Made by a program: the position numbers and the translations under genes. From NCBI GenBank assembly GCA_947629225.1, contig CANRCY010000031.1, forward strand, positions 1-11,914: 11,914 nt of DNA, in the 5' to 3' direction. The stretch is from an uncultured Clostridia bacterium (lineage in GTDB: Bacteria > Bacillota > Clostridia > Christensenellales > Borkfalkiaceae). Positions 1 through 6,217 of the stretch are shown here, one piece after another. Below the pieces are notes generated by a model. The model did not search any database. It worked only from the letters and a program-made list of their open reading frames with translations, and had not been told where the DNA came from. Within the stretch, counting starts at the first letter, position 1, and each line of letters begins with the position of its first letter.

Positions 1-860
1 CCCGCTCCACGCTGCCTGCCGACCGCATCGATTTCATCGATGAAGATAATGCAGGGTTGGTTTCGCTTGGCAAGATCGAATAGGTCGCGTACACGCGAGG
101 CACCCACGCCGACGTACATCTCAACGAAGTCGGAGCCGCTGACCGAGAAGAACGGAACGCCCGCCTCTCCCGCTACGGCTTTCGCGAACAACGTCTTGCC
201 CGTCCCGGGAGGACCGACGAGAAGCACGCCCTTCGGGATTCGTGCCCCGAGGTCGGCGAACTTCTTCGGAGACTTCAAAAACTCGACGACTTCCGCAAGC
301 TCCTGTTTTTCCTCTTCCGCCCCTGCAACATCGGAGAAGCGGACTTTGAGGTTGGTGGAGACCTTCGCCTTTGTCTTTCCGAAATTCATCACTTTTCCGC
401 CACCGCCGTTCGTTGCGCGGAGCACAAGGAAGAAGGCAACAAGCCCGATGACAAGAACGCCGATATAAATTGCATTTGTCCAACCCGCGCCTGCGTCGGG
501 GTCGACGACAACAACCTGAATTCCCTTTTGAATCCACTCATTTACCTGCGAGGAGCCCTCGTCATATTGGCTCGGACCGACCGTAGAGAAATCATAGGTG
601 ATGCTATCCAGACGGGTATATCCGTAAATGCGGAAACCTTCGACCCTGATCTTAACGATCTTCGGAAGGGTCTCGTCGGCGACGAACTCGCTCTCGCCCT
701 CCTCATTCACCTTATAATATCCGCCGTCCAAGTAGGACATAAACTCGTCCCATCGGCGCTCCTTTTGATTGTTGATGATCGTCGTCACCGTGAAGTAAAT
801 TCCGATGCCGAGCACCAAAACCAAAATCACGCTGATCACGATTTTTGCTGTTTTACTCAA
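1..860 (-). CDS. ftsH: ATP-dependent zinc metalloprotease FtsH (5' part, cut by window edge)
   Basis: Membrane-anchored AAA+ protease that extracts and degrades membrane and some soluble proteins. About 286 residues are visible. There is an N-terminal membrane segment at about residues 4-21, an extracytoplasmic domain at about 22-126, a second membrane segment at about 129-149, a GGGG-like linker, then the AAA module. Walker A is GPPGTGKT at 216-223 and Walker B is IIFIDEID at 271-278, with the pore-loop context FVEMYVGVGA between them. The second region of homology and the HEXXH zinc site lie beyond the edge and cannot be checked. I chose a TTG start at 858-860 because AAGGAG sits 6 nt upstream; an ATG just upstream is followed at once by TGA. 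The gene has its own promoter and lies downstream of cvpA in the same direction. Family identity is clear from the motifs; the truncation is a window artefact. Confidence 0.95.
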   Translation of the reverse strand, partial: MSKTAKIVISVILVLVLGIGIYFTVTTIINNQKERRWDEFMSYLDGGYYKVNEEGESEFVADETLPKIVKIRVEGFRIYGYTRLDSITYDFSTVGPSQYDEGSSQVNEWIQKGIQVVVVDPDAGAGWTNAIYIGVLVIGLVAFFLVLRATNGGGGKVMNFGKTKAKVSTNLKVRFSDVAGAEEEKQELAEVVEFLKSPKKFADLGARIPKGVLLVGPPGTGKTLFAKAVAGEAGVPFFSVSGSDFVEMYVGVGASRVRDLFDLAKRNQPCIIFIDEIDAVGRQRGA

Positions 861-892
861 ATCATGCTCCTTTCTAATGAAATTATAATACG

Positions 893-905
893 CCCATAGT
901 ATGGG
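893..905. promoter_or_regulatory. 13-bp palindrome in the ftsH leader
   Basis: CCCATA-g-TATGGG is a perfect 6+1+6 palindrome. It lies between the predicted transcription start (about 913) and the ftsH start codon, just upstream of a TATAAT at 882-887. It could be an operator or a small leader hairpin. No regulator can be named from the sequence. Confidence 0.3.
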
Positions 906-919
906 GATATTACCGTGTT

Positions 920-948
920 ATTGTACCATAAACCCCTTGGAATTGCAA
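920..948 (-). promoter_or_regulatory. Likely ftsH promoter, sigma-A type
   Basis: On the minus strand, TTGCAA (943-948) and TACAAT (920-925) are separated by exactly 17 nt. The predicted start of transcription is near 913, giving a leader of about 50 nt before the TTG codon at 860. A second TATAAT at 882-887 lies closer to the gene but has no convincing -35 partner. Confidence 0.6.
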
Positions 949-1011
949 GCAAAAGAAACCAATTCTTTCCTGATTTTCAAAATTATCACGCACTTTTCGC
1001 ATTTCCTGGAT

Positions 1012-1027
1012 TGTTTCATGTGAAACA
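1012..1027. promoter_or_regulatory. parS centromere site (one mismatch)
   Basis: TGTTTCATGTGAAACA differs at one position from the Bacillus-type parS consensus TGTTTCACGTGAAACA. It lies between cvpA and ftsH with two further copies within 101 bp, so it is very unlikely to be chance. ParB binds parS, spreads and loads SMC near the origin. No parA or parB is present in this window. Confidence 0.88.
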
Positions 1028-1068
1028 TGGCATTTTTGGCATTGCGTCCACGAAAAACCAACAAAAAA

Positions 1069-1084
1069 TGTTTCATGTGAAACT
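1069..1084. promoter_or_regulatory. parS centromere site (two mismatches)
   Basis: TGTTTCATGTGAAACT is the second of three copies, starting 57 bp after the first. It carries the same inner T as the first copy plus a changed last base, so it is probably the weakest of the three. Confidence 0.8.
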
Positions 1085-1112
1085 TGTCCGATGAAATCGA
1101 AGGATTTTGGGC

Positions 1113-1128
1113 TGTTTCACGTGAAACA
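1113..1128. promoter_or_regulatory. parS centromere site (perfect consensus)
   Basis: TGTTTCACGTGAAACA is a perfect 16-bp palindrome identical to the canonical Firmicutes parS. It begins 44 bp after the second copy and 29 bp downstream of the cvpA stop codon (counted in the direction of cvpA transcription). Confidence 0.95.
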
Positions 1129-1156
1129 TTAAGTGCAGAAAATTTCGTTTTGCGTC

Positions 1157-1921
1157 CTAATTCGGCAATAACTTTTGTAGGAAATCGTTGAACCATTTCC
1201 CCGAAATGGCATAGCTCGTTGCCGCCTGAAACCACTCGCTCGTAAAGATCTTGCCGACGACCGTGCTCGACGCAATAAAATCATGTAGCGCGGCAATCGG
1301 AATCCAATTCAGAATGAGCATTACGACGAAGATGACGAACGCGGCTTTTGCAAGCCCGAGCAGTGCGCCGAGGAGTTGGTCAGCGATACGGATCGGCGCA
1401 ATCGCGTCTTTAATTCTTCCGAAGAACTTTTCGAGCAGCCATGCGGCGGCGCGGATGAGGACAAACAGGAGCACAAAGGCGATCGCAACGGAAATCCACT
1501 TTGCAAGCACGCTTCCGAGCATCATCGCGGGCGTCGTCCCTGCGGGGAAACTCTCGATCCCTGCAAAGGAGCGCTCTATGAGCCAGGTCGCAAGCCCGTT
1601 CAAGCCTTTCCCGTCGAAGAACGAGCCGAGCTCTGCGCCCGTCATTTCCGACGGCAATAGCTCGTTATAGAGCGGGTTCCGTGCGATCGAATCGGAAATT
1701 CCGCGGGCGATCGCCGAAGTCATGTGAAAACACGTCTCCAAAAAGGCGGCGAACGAAATGCAGAATACGCAGGCAAAGATAAAGGAAGCGACAACGCCTG
1801 CAAGACGGCAAACTCCCGCCACAAAGCCCTTATACGCCCCCAGCGCAACACCGAGGACAAGGGCAAGGAAGAAGGCGAGGTCGAGAATCCAGCCGACGGA
1901 CGCGAGCAATGAACCGAGCAA
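1157..1921 (-). CDS. CvpA family membrane protein
   Basis: 254-aa integral membrane protein of the CvpA (colicin V production) family. In Firmicutes these are poorly understood envelope proteins, often near cell-division or DNA-repair genes. The N-terminus (about 10-62) forms two membrane segments containing the family-like stretch GAYKGFVAGVCRLAG. Two more lie at about 141-164 and 183-208, the last preceded by IADQLLGALLGLAKA, which fits the conserved RxxDxxxGxxxG-type segment of the family. A soluble loop of about 75 residues separates segments 2 and 3. The start is TTG at 1919-1921, with GGAGG 6 nt upstream. No clear terminator follows the stop, so read-through across the parS cluster into ftsH is possible. 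Family assignment is from pattern and topology. Biological role is unknown. Confidence 0.8.
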   Translation of the reverse strand: MLGSLLASVGWILDLAFFLALVLGVALGAYKGFVAGVCRLAGVVASFIFACVFCISFAAFLETCFHMTSAIARGISDSIARNPLYNELLPSEMTGAELGSFFDGKGLNGLATWLIERSFAGIESFPAGTTPAMMLGSVLAKWISVAIAFVLLFVLIRAAAWLLEKFFGRIKDAIAPIRIADQLLGALLGLAKAAFVIFVVMLILNWIPIAALHDFIASSTVVGKIFTSEWFQAATSYAISGKWFNDFLQKLLPN

Positions 1922-1952
1922 AGCAAACCTCCGAGGTCAAATAGGTATTTCT

Positions 1953-1958
1953 ATTATA
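1953..1958 (-). promoter_or_regulatory. Extended -10 promoter for cvpA
   Basis: The minus strand reads TGGTATAAT, a perfect -10 with an upstream TG extension, about 31 nt before the TTG start. No good -35 hexamer is seen, which is common for extended -10 promoters. It is divergent from the yyaC upstream region. Confidence 0.55.
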
Positions 1959-1998
1959 CCACCTTTTTATACATTTTGTCGTCGCTTTTCCGAAATCT

Positions 1999-2026
1999 GT
2001 ATAAAAAAATATTTTCCGTCTATACT
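1999..2026 (+). promoter_or_regulatory. Possible sporulation-type promoter upstream of yyaC
   Basis: GTATA at 1999-2003 and TATACT at 2021-2026 are 17 nt apart. The GTATA element resembles the -35 of forespore sigma factors (F and G). The -10 matches neither consensus well and could equally be a weak sigma-A -10. It is placed about 24 nt before the start codon. Confidence 0.3.
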
Positions 2027-2049
2027 TCCCCGAAAAAAGGAGAGCAAAC

Positions 2050-2601
2050 ATGGAATTTGCCTTTCATTTTTGCAACACAATGGCAAAGCAGGGGATCGGA
2101 ATGGCTCTCGGCAGGCTGATGGGGAAGACGTCCGCCCCGCCCGTCGTCCTATGTATCGGGAGCGACCTTGCGATCGGCGACAGCCTCGGTCCGATCGCGG
2201 GAACCATGCTCGGCAAAAGAGGAGAGGGATTTTTCCTCTACGGAACTCTGCGCTCGCCCGTCACGGCAAAAGAAGTTAAGTATCTGAACGATTTTTTGAA
2301 GAAGACCCACCCCGATTCGAAAGTGATCGCCGTTGACGCGGCAGTGGGGGAGACGTCCGAACTCGGGCTCATCAAACTTGCCGATTCTCCTCTCCGCCCG
2401 GGATCGGGAGCAAACAAACGTTTGGGAAGCGTGGGGGACATTTCGGTGCTCGGCATTGTCGGCGAGAAGAACGGGTTCTCGTACTCGACGCTCAATCTCA
2501 CCCGTCTGCACCTTGTTTACAGCATGGCGGAGACGATCGCGGGCGCGTTGTCGGCATATTTCGAGGAGCGGATGGATAAAAAATCACAATTTGCGGTTTG
2601 A
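2050..2601 (+). CDS. yyaC: YyaC-type sporulation protein (DUF1256, spore-protease-like fold)
   Basis: 183-aa soluble protein of the YyaC/DUF1256 family, found in endospore-forming Firmicutes and related by fold to the GPR germination protease. The exact biochemical role is not settled. Diagnostic blocks are present in order: CIGSDLAIGDSLGP (35-48), YGTLRSPVTA (64-73), VIAVDAAVG (92-100) and PLRPGSGANKRLGSVGD (114-130). The ATG start has AGGAGA about 6 nt upstream. The first 28 residues are an amphipathic leader of ordinary length for the family. It is divergent from cvpA and points toward the origin, against the main direction of its neighbours. The presence of the gene suggests a spore-forming lineage. 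It does not prove that this organism sporulates. Confidence 0.9.
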   Translation: MEFAFHFCNTMAKQGIGMALGRLMGKTSAPPVVLCIGSDLAIGDSLGPIAGTMLGKRGEGFFLYGTLRSPVTAKEVKYLNDFLKKTHPDSKVIAVDAAVGETSELGLIKLADSPLRPGSGANKRLGSVGDISVLGIVGEKNGFSYSTLNLTRLHLVYSMAETIAGALSAYFEERMDKKSQFAV

Positions 2602-2642
2602 AGTTACAAATTTTACTTTTTTTTGAAATCTCCGAAATATAT

Positions 2643-2672
2643 TTGACGGTTTCGCGCAAAACTTTATATAAT
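2643..2672 (+). promoter_or_regulatory. Sigma-A promoter for the 76-aa gene
   Basis: TTGACG (2643-2648) and TATAAT (2667-2672) are 18 nt apart. AAGGAG follows at about 2683-2688, before the ATG at 2696. The near-consensus match suggests steady, fairly strong expression independent of yyaC. Confidence 0.75.
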
Positions 2673-2695
2673 GAAAGAAAAAAAGGAGAAAAACA

Positions 2696-2926
2696 ATGGT
2701 CAAGAAGACGAAAACCAAGGTCTATGACACGGCAACGGCATCGGTCGTAAAAAAGGTGACGTGCGGCGCGTTCGGCGATCCCGCAGGATATGAAATGACG
2801 ATGTACCTCACGCCGGAAGGGGAATATTTCCTCTATACCTTCGGCGGAGAGGCTTCCCCTTACGCAAAGGAGAACATCACCGCCTACACCAAAGCCAAGG
2901 CGCAAGACTGGCTGAAAAACAACTGA
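2696..2926 (+). CDS. Small uncharacterised protein, 76 aa
   Basis: 76-residue protein with no signal peptide or membrane segment. The start is supported by a strong SD and a near-consensus promoter, and the end by a textbook terminator 2-3 nt after the stop, so it is a real monocistronic gene. It has the pattern YDTATA (10-15), then GAFGDPAGYEMTMY, then GEYFLYTFGG, and ends in an AKAQDWL-type tail. From memory, small proteins with YDTxTA...GxYFLYxxGG...xxxAxxWL order recur in Firmicutes, often annotated only as hypothetical. I cannot verify that here. The tryptophan- and tyrosine-rich core suggests a small beta-sheet fold. No function is proposed. Confidence 0.75.
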   Translation: MVKKTKTKVYDTATASVVKKVTCGAFGDPAGYEMTMYLTPEGEYFLYTFGGEASPYAKENITAYTKAKAQDWLKNN

Positions 2927-2928
2927 GG

Positions 2929-2966
2929 AAAAAGGACCGACGCTTGCTTATGCGTCGGTCCTTTTT
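2929..2966. terminator. Strong, probably bidirectional intrinsic terminator
   Basis: A perfect 10-bp stem, GGACCGACGC (2934-2943) with GCGTCGGTCC (2952-2961), has an 8-nt loop. Five T residues follow on the plus strand and five A residues precede it, so it can also end minus-strand transcription. It lies between the convergent 76-aa gene and jag. Confidence 0.92.
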
Positions 2967-2977
2967 GATATGCAAGA

Positions 2978-2995
2978 GCCCCGCGGGAGCGGGGC
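2978..2995 (-). terminator. GC-rich hairpin downstream of jag
   Basis: GCCCCGC (2978-2984) and GCGGGGC (2989-2995) form a perfect 7-bp stem with a 4-nt loop, 13 nt past the jag stop on the minus strand. The T tract after it is poor (TCTTGCAT), so it may act as a pause or 3'-end stabiliser ahead of the stronger terminator at 2929-2966. Confidence 0.55.
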
Positions 2996-3008
2996 GCTTA
3001 AAATATGC

Positions 3009-3920
3009 TTATTCTTCATCCGTATCGGGTTTTTCGGGCGTTTCTTCCGTCGGCTCGCTGTCCCGCGAGTTCCCGAGATAGGTCCCGAAGAACCCCGAGA
3101 AACCACCCTTTTTATATCCGCCGCGGCTGCCGCGGTTGAGGCTCGTGCCCGACGTCTGAGGCGCGCCGTCTGTCGGAAGTTCGCGCTTGGGATAGGGGCG
3201 CTTCTCGCCGTAGCGGGGAGAGCGGTCTCTGTTTTCCCGTCTGTCGCCGTATTTGCCGTTCGGCTTTCCGTAGCGGTCGCGCCGCTCGTAGGGCTTCATA
3301 TTGTTCGGAATGATCACCACAAAGCGCGCGGGCTCTTTCCCTTCGCTCTTGGTCGTAACGTCGGGATTGTCGACGAGGGCGGAGTGGATAATGCGGCGTT
3401 CATAGGGATTCATGGGTTCCAAGCGGACCTTTTTCCCGAGGCGCACTGCCTTGGCTGCCAGCTTTTCCGCAACATGTCTGAGCGTTTCTTCCCTGTTCTC
3501 GCGGTAATTGCCGCAGTCGACCACGACCCGCTTGTAATCTCTCCTTCCCGTATTTGCCACCGCGCCCGCGAGCGTCTGGATGGCGTCGATCATCTCTCCG
3601 CGCCTGCCGATGAGCCCCTTGTCCGATTCCGTCGCCGCAAGGTCGATGACGATCTTCTCGTCCTCTTCGCGGAGAGAGGGGACTGCCTCTACGCCGAGAA
3701 TGCCGAACAGCCCTTCAAGGAAGGACACGGCGCGTTCTCCGTCCGTCTGCTTGTGTTTGAGCGTGATCCTGACCTGTGCGGGAATGGACCCGAACAGTCT
3801 CCGTTTGCCCTCTTCCAGAACTTCGATCTCCACATCCTCACGCGTAACGCCGAGTTCGGAGATCCCCGCCTCAATGGTTTCCTCCGCCGTCTTTCCGCTA
3901 AAAACTTCTTTTCTTTCCAT
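3009..3920 (-). CDS. jag: Jag/KhpB (EloR-like) KH-R3H RNA-binding protein with long tail
   Basis: 303-aa cytoplasmic RNA-binding protein. In Firmicutes, Jag/KhpB/EloR pairs with KhpA and influences cell elongation and sporulation. Domains in order: Jag-N at about 1-52; KH at about 62-140 with the RNA-binding loop IGRRG (104-108); and R3H at about 141-203 with the signature R175-xxx-H179 in NPYERRIIHSAL. After residue 205 comes a tail of about 95 residues, first rich in Arg, Tyr and Gly (about 209-245, then RGSRGGYKKGG) and then acidic. Many Jag proteins stop soon after R3H, so this disordered extension is notable. The ATG has AGAAGG about 10 nt upstream. It is the last gene of the rpmH-rnpA-yidD-yidC-jag run, 26 nt after yidC, and ends at a hairpin and terminator. 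Confidence 0.93.
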   Translation of the reverse strand: MERKEVFSGKTAEETIEAGISELGVTREDVEIEVLEEGKRRLFGSIPAQVRITLKHKQTDGERAVSFLEGLFGILGVEAVPSLREEDEKIVIDLAATESDKGLIGRRGEMIDAIQTLAGAVANTGRRDYKRVVVDCGNYRENREETLRHVAEKLAAKAVRLGKKVRLEPMNPYERRIIHSALVDNPDVTTKSEGKEPARFVVIIPNNMKPYERRDRYGKPNGKYGDRRENRDRSPRYGEKRPYPKRELPTDGAPQTSGTSLNRGSRGGYKKGGFSGFFGTYLGNSRDSEPTEETPEKPDTDEE

Positions 3921-3946
3921 TTGATAACTACCTTCTTATATCCGAA

Positions 3947-5422
3947 TTATTTTCTCTTCTTATCTTTCTTGTCTTCCTTTTTCCACGGAGCCGTCCGCGA
4001 GTAGCGTTCTTTGAGCTCCTCTTCTTCCTTTTTGCTGAAAATACGGTCGATCACCAAATTGGTAATGAGCGTGCCGACGATCGCGAGCGCGCTGCTGATG
4101 ATATTGTAGATCGTAAACGCCGCGCTCCACATAAAGCCGAATACGGCGAACATCAACGGCATCATGATCATCATGATCTTCTGCGTCATTGCGCCCTGCC
4201 CGTCTACCGTCTGGTATTGGTTGGTCGCTTTGCTGCTCTTCATCATGATGAACTGCGAGAGGAACATCAACCCGATCGAGATGACGATCAGGATGAACAA
4301 GCCGTTCGGCTGGCTCTTTTCCGCGGCGAGGTCCTCCGTGAGCCATTCGTACTCATAGTCGTGGATAACGTCGCCGATCGACCGCTCTCCTTCCCAATTC
4401 TCCGAACGGATCCCTCTGCTGAACGTGCTCGTGAACGAGCCCATGCCGCCCGAATACTTCTGGATGGGGTGGTTATAGCTGACGTCGGGATACCAAACGT
4501 TCTTGACCCAAAGAAAAGAGGGCATGTTCTCTTTGTCGCGGAAGGTCTTTGCCGCCTCGGCAGCTCCCTTTTGGCGGAAGAATTGGCGGCATGCTTCTTC
4601 TTCGGAGAGAGGTTCCGCCGTCTCTTCTCCCTCTTCGCTCTCTTCGCCGTCGTTCTGCTCGCCCTGCATGATCTGTTCCACTTCCGCCCAAACGGCGGGC
4701 GTATTTTTCATCTTCTCCGCGTCGATGAAGTAGGCGCGCTCGAAGTTGAGGGGAGAGAGATCGTAGCGGTAGAAGAGATATTTCTCGGCGGAATCGGACC
4801 GAACTTCCATTCTGTCAATGCCGGTGTCGCCTTTGATATAGGTATAGACGAGGTCCCCCTCTTTGAACGAGAGGGTTCCGTCTTCTCCTGCAACGAATTT
4901 TTCGGGGGAGATCGTAAGCTCGTCGTCTTCCGCTCCCTCTATGGCGAAGTGGTAATCCTTTCCCTCCGCCGCATAAACGACAATGGCGGAGTTGTAACTG
5001 CTCGCCATTCTTTCATACATATTGAGGTTTGCGTACTGCGCATACGATTGGAACGCCGTGATCGCCACGATGAGGATCACAAAGGAGAGGATCATGGGAA
5101 GGCACGCCCCGAGCATCCCGTAGCCGTTCTTTTTTTGGAGCTCGAGCATCTTCGTGCTGTACATCTGCTTATCGTTCGCGTACTGTTTTTGCAGTTTTTC
5201 GAGCTCGGGCTTCATCTTCTCCATGATGAGATTTTGCTTGCGCATCTTCACCCGCTGATAAATATCAAACGGGGTGGTGATCGCTTTGAGAATGAGCGCA
5301 AACACGATGATGCCGACGCCGACCGTTCCGACGCCCTCGACAATCCATCCGACAAGTTGTCCCAACCAGTTGAGCTTGATGTAAAAGCCCTGTTGGAGAA
5401 GGGTAAATGATATTTCTGTCAT
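3947..5422 (-). CDS. yidC: Membrane protein insertase YidC/OxaA with large extracytoplasmic insertion
   Basis: 491-aa inner-membrane insertase that places proteins into the membrane with or without SecYEG. Core features are TM1 at about 30-49, the charged cytoplasmic hairpin at about 52-95 (MEKMKPELEKLQKQY), TM2 at about 103-125, TM3 at 374-393, TM4 at 415-433 and TM5 at 434-456, with a Lys-rich tail. Between TM2 and TM3 there are about 245 residues. The family-typical loop motif FLWVKNVWYPD appears only at 303-313, so about 150 residues (roughly 145-297, including an acidic Glu-rich patch at 254-276) are inserted before it. The hydrophilic-groove Arg of Gram-positive YidC (five residues before the Pro in TM1) is Lys46 here. 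The ATG has only a weak SD and starts 7 nt after the yidD stop, suggesting coupling. Confidence 0.93.
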   Translation of the reverse strand: MTEISFTLLQQGFYIKLNWLGQLVGWIVEGVGTVGVGIIVFALILKAITTPFDIYQRVKMRKQNLIMEKMKPELEKLQKQYANDKQMYSTKMLELQKKNGYGMLGACLPMILSFVILIVAITAFQSYAQYANLNMYERMASSYNSAIVVYAAEGKDYHFAIEGAEDDELTISPEKFVAGEDGTLSFKEGDLVYTYIKGDTGIDRMEVRSDSAEKYLFYRYDLSPLNFERAYFIDAEKMKNTPAVWAEVEQIMQGEQNDGEESEEGEETAEPLSEEEACRQFFRQKGAAEAAKTFRDKENMPSFLWVKNVWYPDVSYNHPIQKYSGGMGSFTSTFSRGIRSENWEGERSIGDVIHDYEYEWLTEDLAAEKSQPNGLFILIVISIGLMFLSQFIMMKSSKATNQYQTVDGQGAMTQKIMMIMMPLMFAVFGFMWSAAFTIYNIISSALAIVGTLITNLVIDRIFSKKEEEELKERYSRTAPWKKEDKKDKKRK

Positions 5423-5429
5423 ACTTCGT

Positions 5430-5729
5430 TCAAATAAGCCAGCGGCGCTTCCAAAAGACTTCGGGGGCGGGGTCTATTCCCCCCTTCGAGAAGGGGTTGC
5501 ACCGCAAAATCCGCCACGCGCCGAGAAGGATCCCGACCGCAACTCCCCAATTATTGATACATCTCTTCGTATATTCCGAACAAGTCGGCTCATAAAGGCA
5601 GGTGTGTCGCGAAAGTCTCCGCTGGTAAAAGCATATCAGGTTGATACACACCCCGCGCAAAAAACGGGGACGGAGATGTTTCCGCAGATAGCGGGCATTC
5701 TCTTTTATCAATGCGCCGAGCTCACCCAT
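5430..5729 (-). CDS. yidD: Membrane protein insertion efficiency factor YidD
   Basis: 99-aa small membrane-associated protein that in Escherichia coli helps YidC-dependent insertion. The diagnostic core is present: INLICFYQRRLSRH, CLYEPTCSEY (44-53) and LRCNPFSKGGIDPAP (75-89) with its conserved cysteines. The first 26 residues form a basic extension, longer than the usual few residues before the hydrophobic helix. The ATG at 5727-5729 overlaps the end of rnpA by 8 nt. Its GGAGG touches the ATG directly, too close for normal use, so translation may depend on coupling to rnpA. A downstream GTG (codon 27, GVCINL) is an alternative that would give a more usual length. It sits between rnpA and yidC, its classic place. 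Confidence 0.88.
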   Translation of the reverse strand: MGELGALIKENARYLRKHLRPRFLRGVCINLICFYQRRLSRHTCLYEPTCSEYTKRCINNWGVAVGILLGAWRILRCNPFSKGGIDPAPEVFWKRRWLI

Positions 5730-6048
5730 CCTCCAATTTTTCCCTCTTGAAAATCCCGCCGATGTCTTTGCGGAACCCTTCGAAGCTGTACGTTTCGGAA
5801 ACTTTCGGAATGAGCAAAAAGGCATAGGGAGAACCGACTTTTTCCGCTTGCGCGCGGAATGCCTCGCGCAAAAGGCGTTTTATGCGGTTTCTCTCTACGC
5901 TCTTTCCGTACTTTTTCCCCACGCATACTGCCATCGAGGGTTCTTTTGCGGGCAGATACACGACCGTGAGCGTTCCGCCGTAGGCGCGTTTGCCCGTACT
6001 CAGAATTTTACGGAAATCCTTCTTTTTCTTGATCTTTCCGTATTTCAA
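5722..6048 (-). CDS. rnpA: Ribonuclease P protein component
   Basis: 108-aa basic protein subunit of RNase P, which binds the RNA subunit and the 5' leader of pre-tRNA. The signature RNRIKRLLREAFR is at 53-65, with the N-terminal KIKKKKDFRKIL and GKR typical of the family. I chose TTG at 6046-6048, one base past the rpmH stop, because MKYxKIKKxKDF matches the usual start of clostridial homologues. It has no good SD and would need reinitiation after rpmH. The alternative ATG at 6097-6099 lies 50 nt inside rpmH, has GGGGAG only 2 nt upstream, and would add 17 mostly charged residues. The gene overlaps yidD by 8 nt. Confidence 0.92.
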   Translation of the reverse strand: MKYGKIKKKKDFRKILSTGKRAYGGTLTVVYLPAKEPSMAVCVGKKYGKSVERNRIKRLLREAFRAQAEKVGSPYAFLLIPKVSETYSFEGFRKDIGGIFKREKLEDG

Positions 6049-6049
6049 T

Positions 6050-6184
6050 TTACGCGGAAATGTGCTTTCTTCCCTTGTTTCTTCTTCTTTTGAGAACATT
6101 TCTCCCCGCTTTGGTCGCCATTCTCTTGCGGAAGCCGTGGACTTTGCTTCTCTGTCTCTTCTTGGGCTGATATGTTCTTTTCAT
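6050..6184 (-). CDS. rpmH: 50S ribosomal protein L34
   Basis: 44-aa, highly basic L34 of the large ribosomal subunit. It starts MKRTYQPKKRQRSK, continues HGFRKRMATKAGRNVLKRRR and ends GRKHISA, a full-length match to the universally conserved family. The ATG has AGGAG 9 nt upstream and a consensus promoter. The gene heads the rnpA-yidD-yidC-jag run. It follows dnaN in the same direction with a 66-nt gap, whereas in most Firmicutes it is separated from dnaN by dnaA and the origin. Confidence 0.97.
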   Translation of the reverse strand: MKRTYQPKKRQRSKVHGFRKRMATKAGRNVLKRRRNKGRKHISA

Positions 6185-6217
6185 AATACGATACTCCTGT
6201 AATTATCTTTAAGTTTG

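Noticed and set aside
918..1235. Minus-strand open frame of 105 codons across the parS region
   Set aside because: It overlaps the end of cvpA, has no SD, and much of its sequence (repeated FHMK) is simply the translation of the parS palindromes.
2970..4004. Plus-strand open frame of 344 codons opposite jag
   Set aside because: It is a shadow of jag. jag has KH and R3H motifs and an SD, while this frame has no recognisable domain.
4217..5410. Plus-strand open frame of 397 codons opposite yidC
   Set aside because: It is a shadow of yidC with low-complexity Val/Arg/Asp/His composition and no motif.
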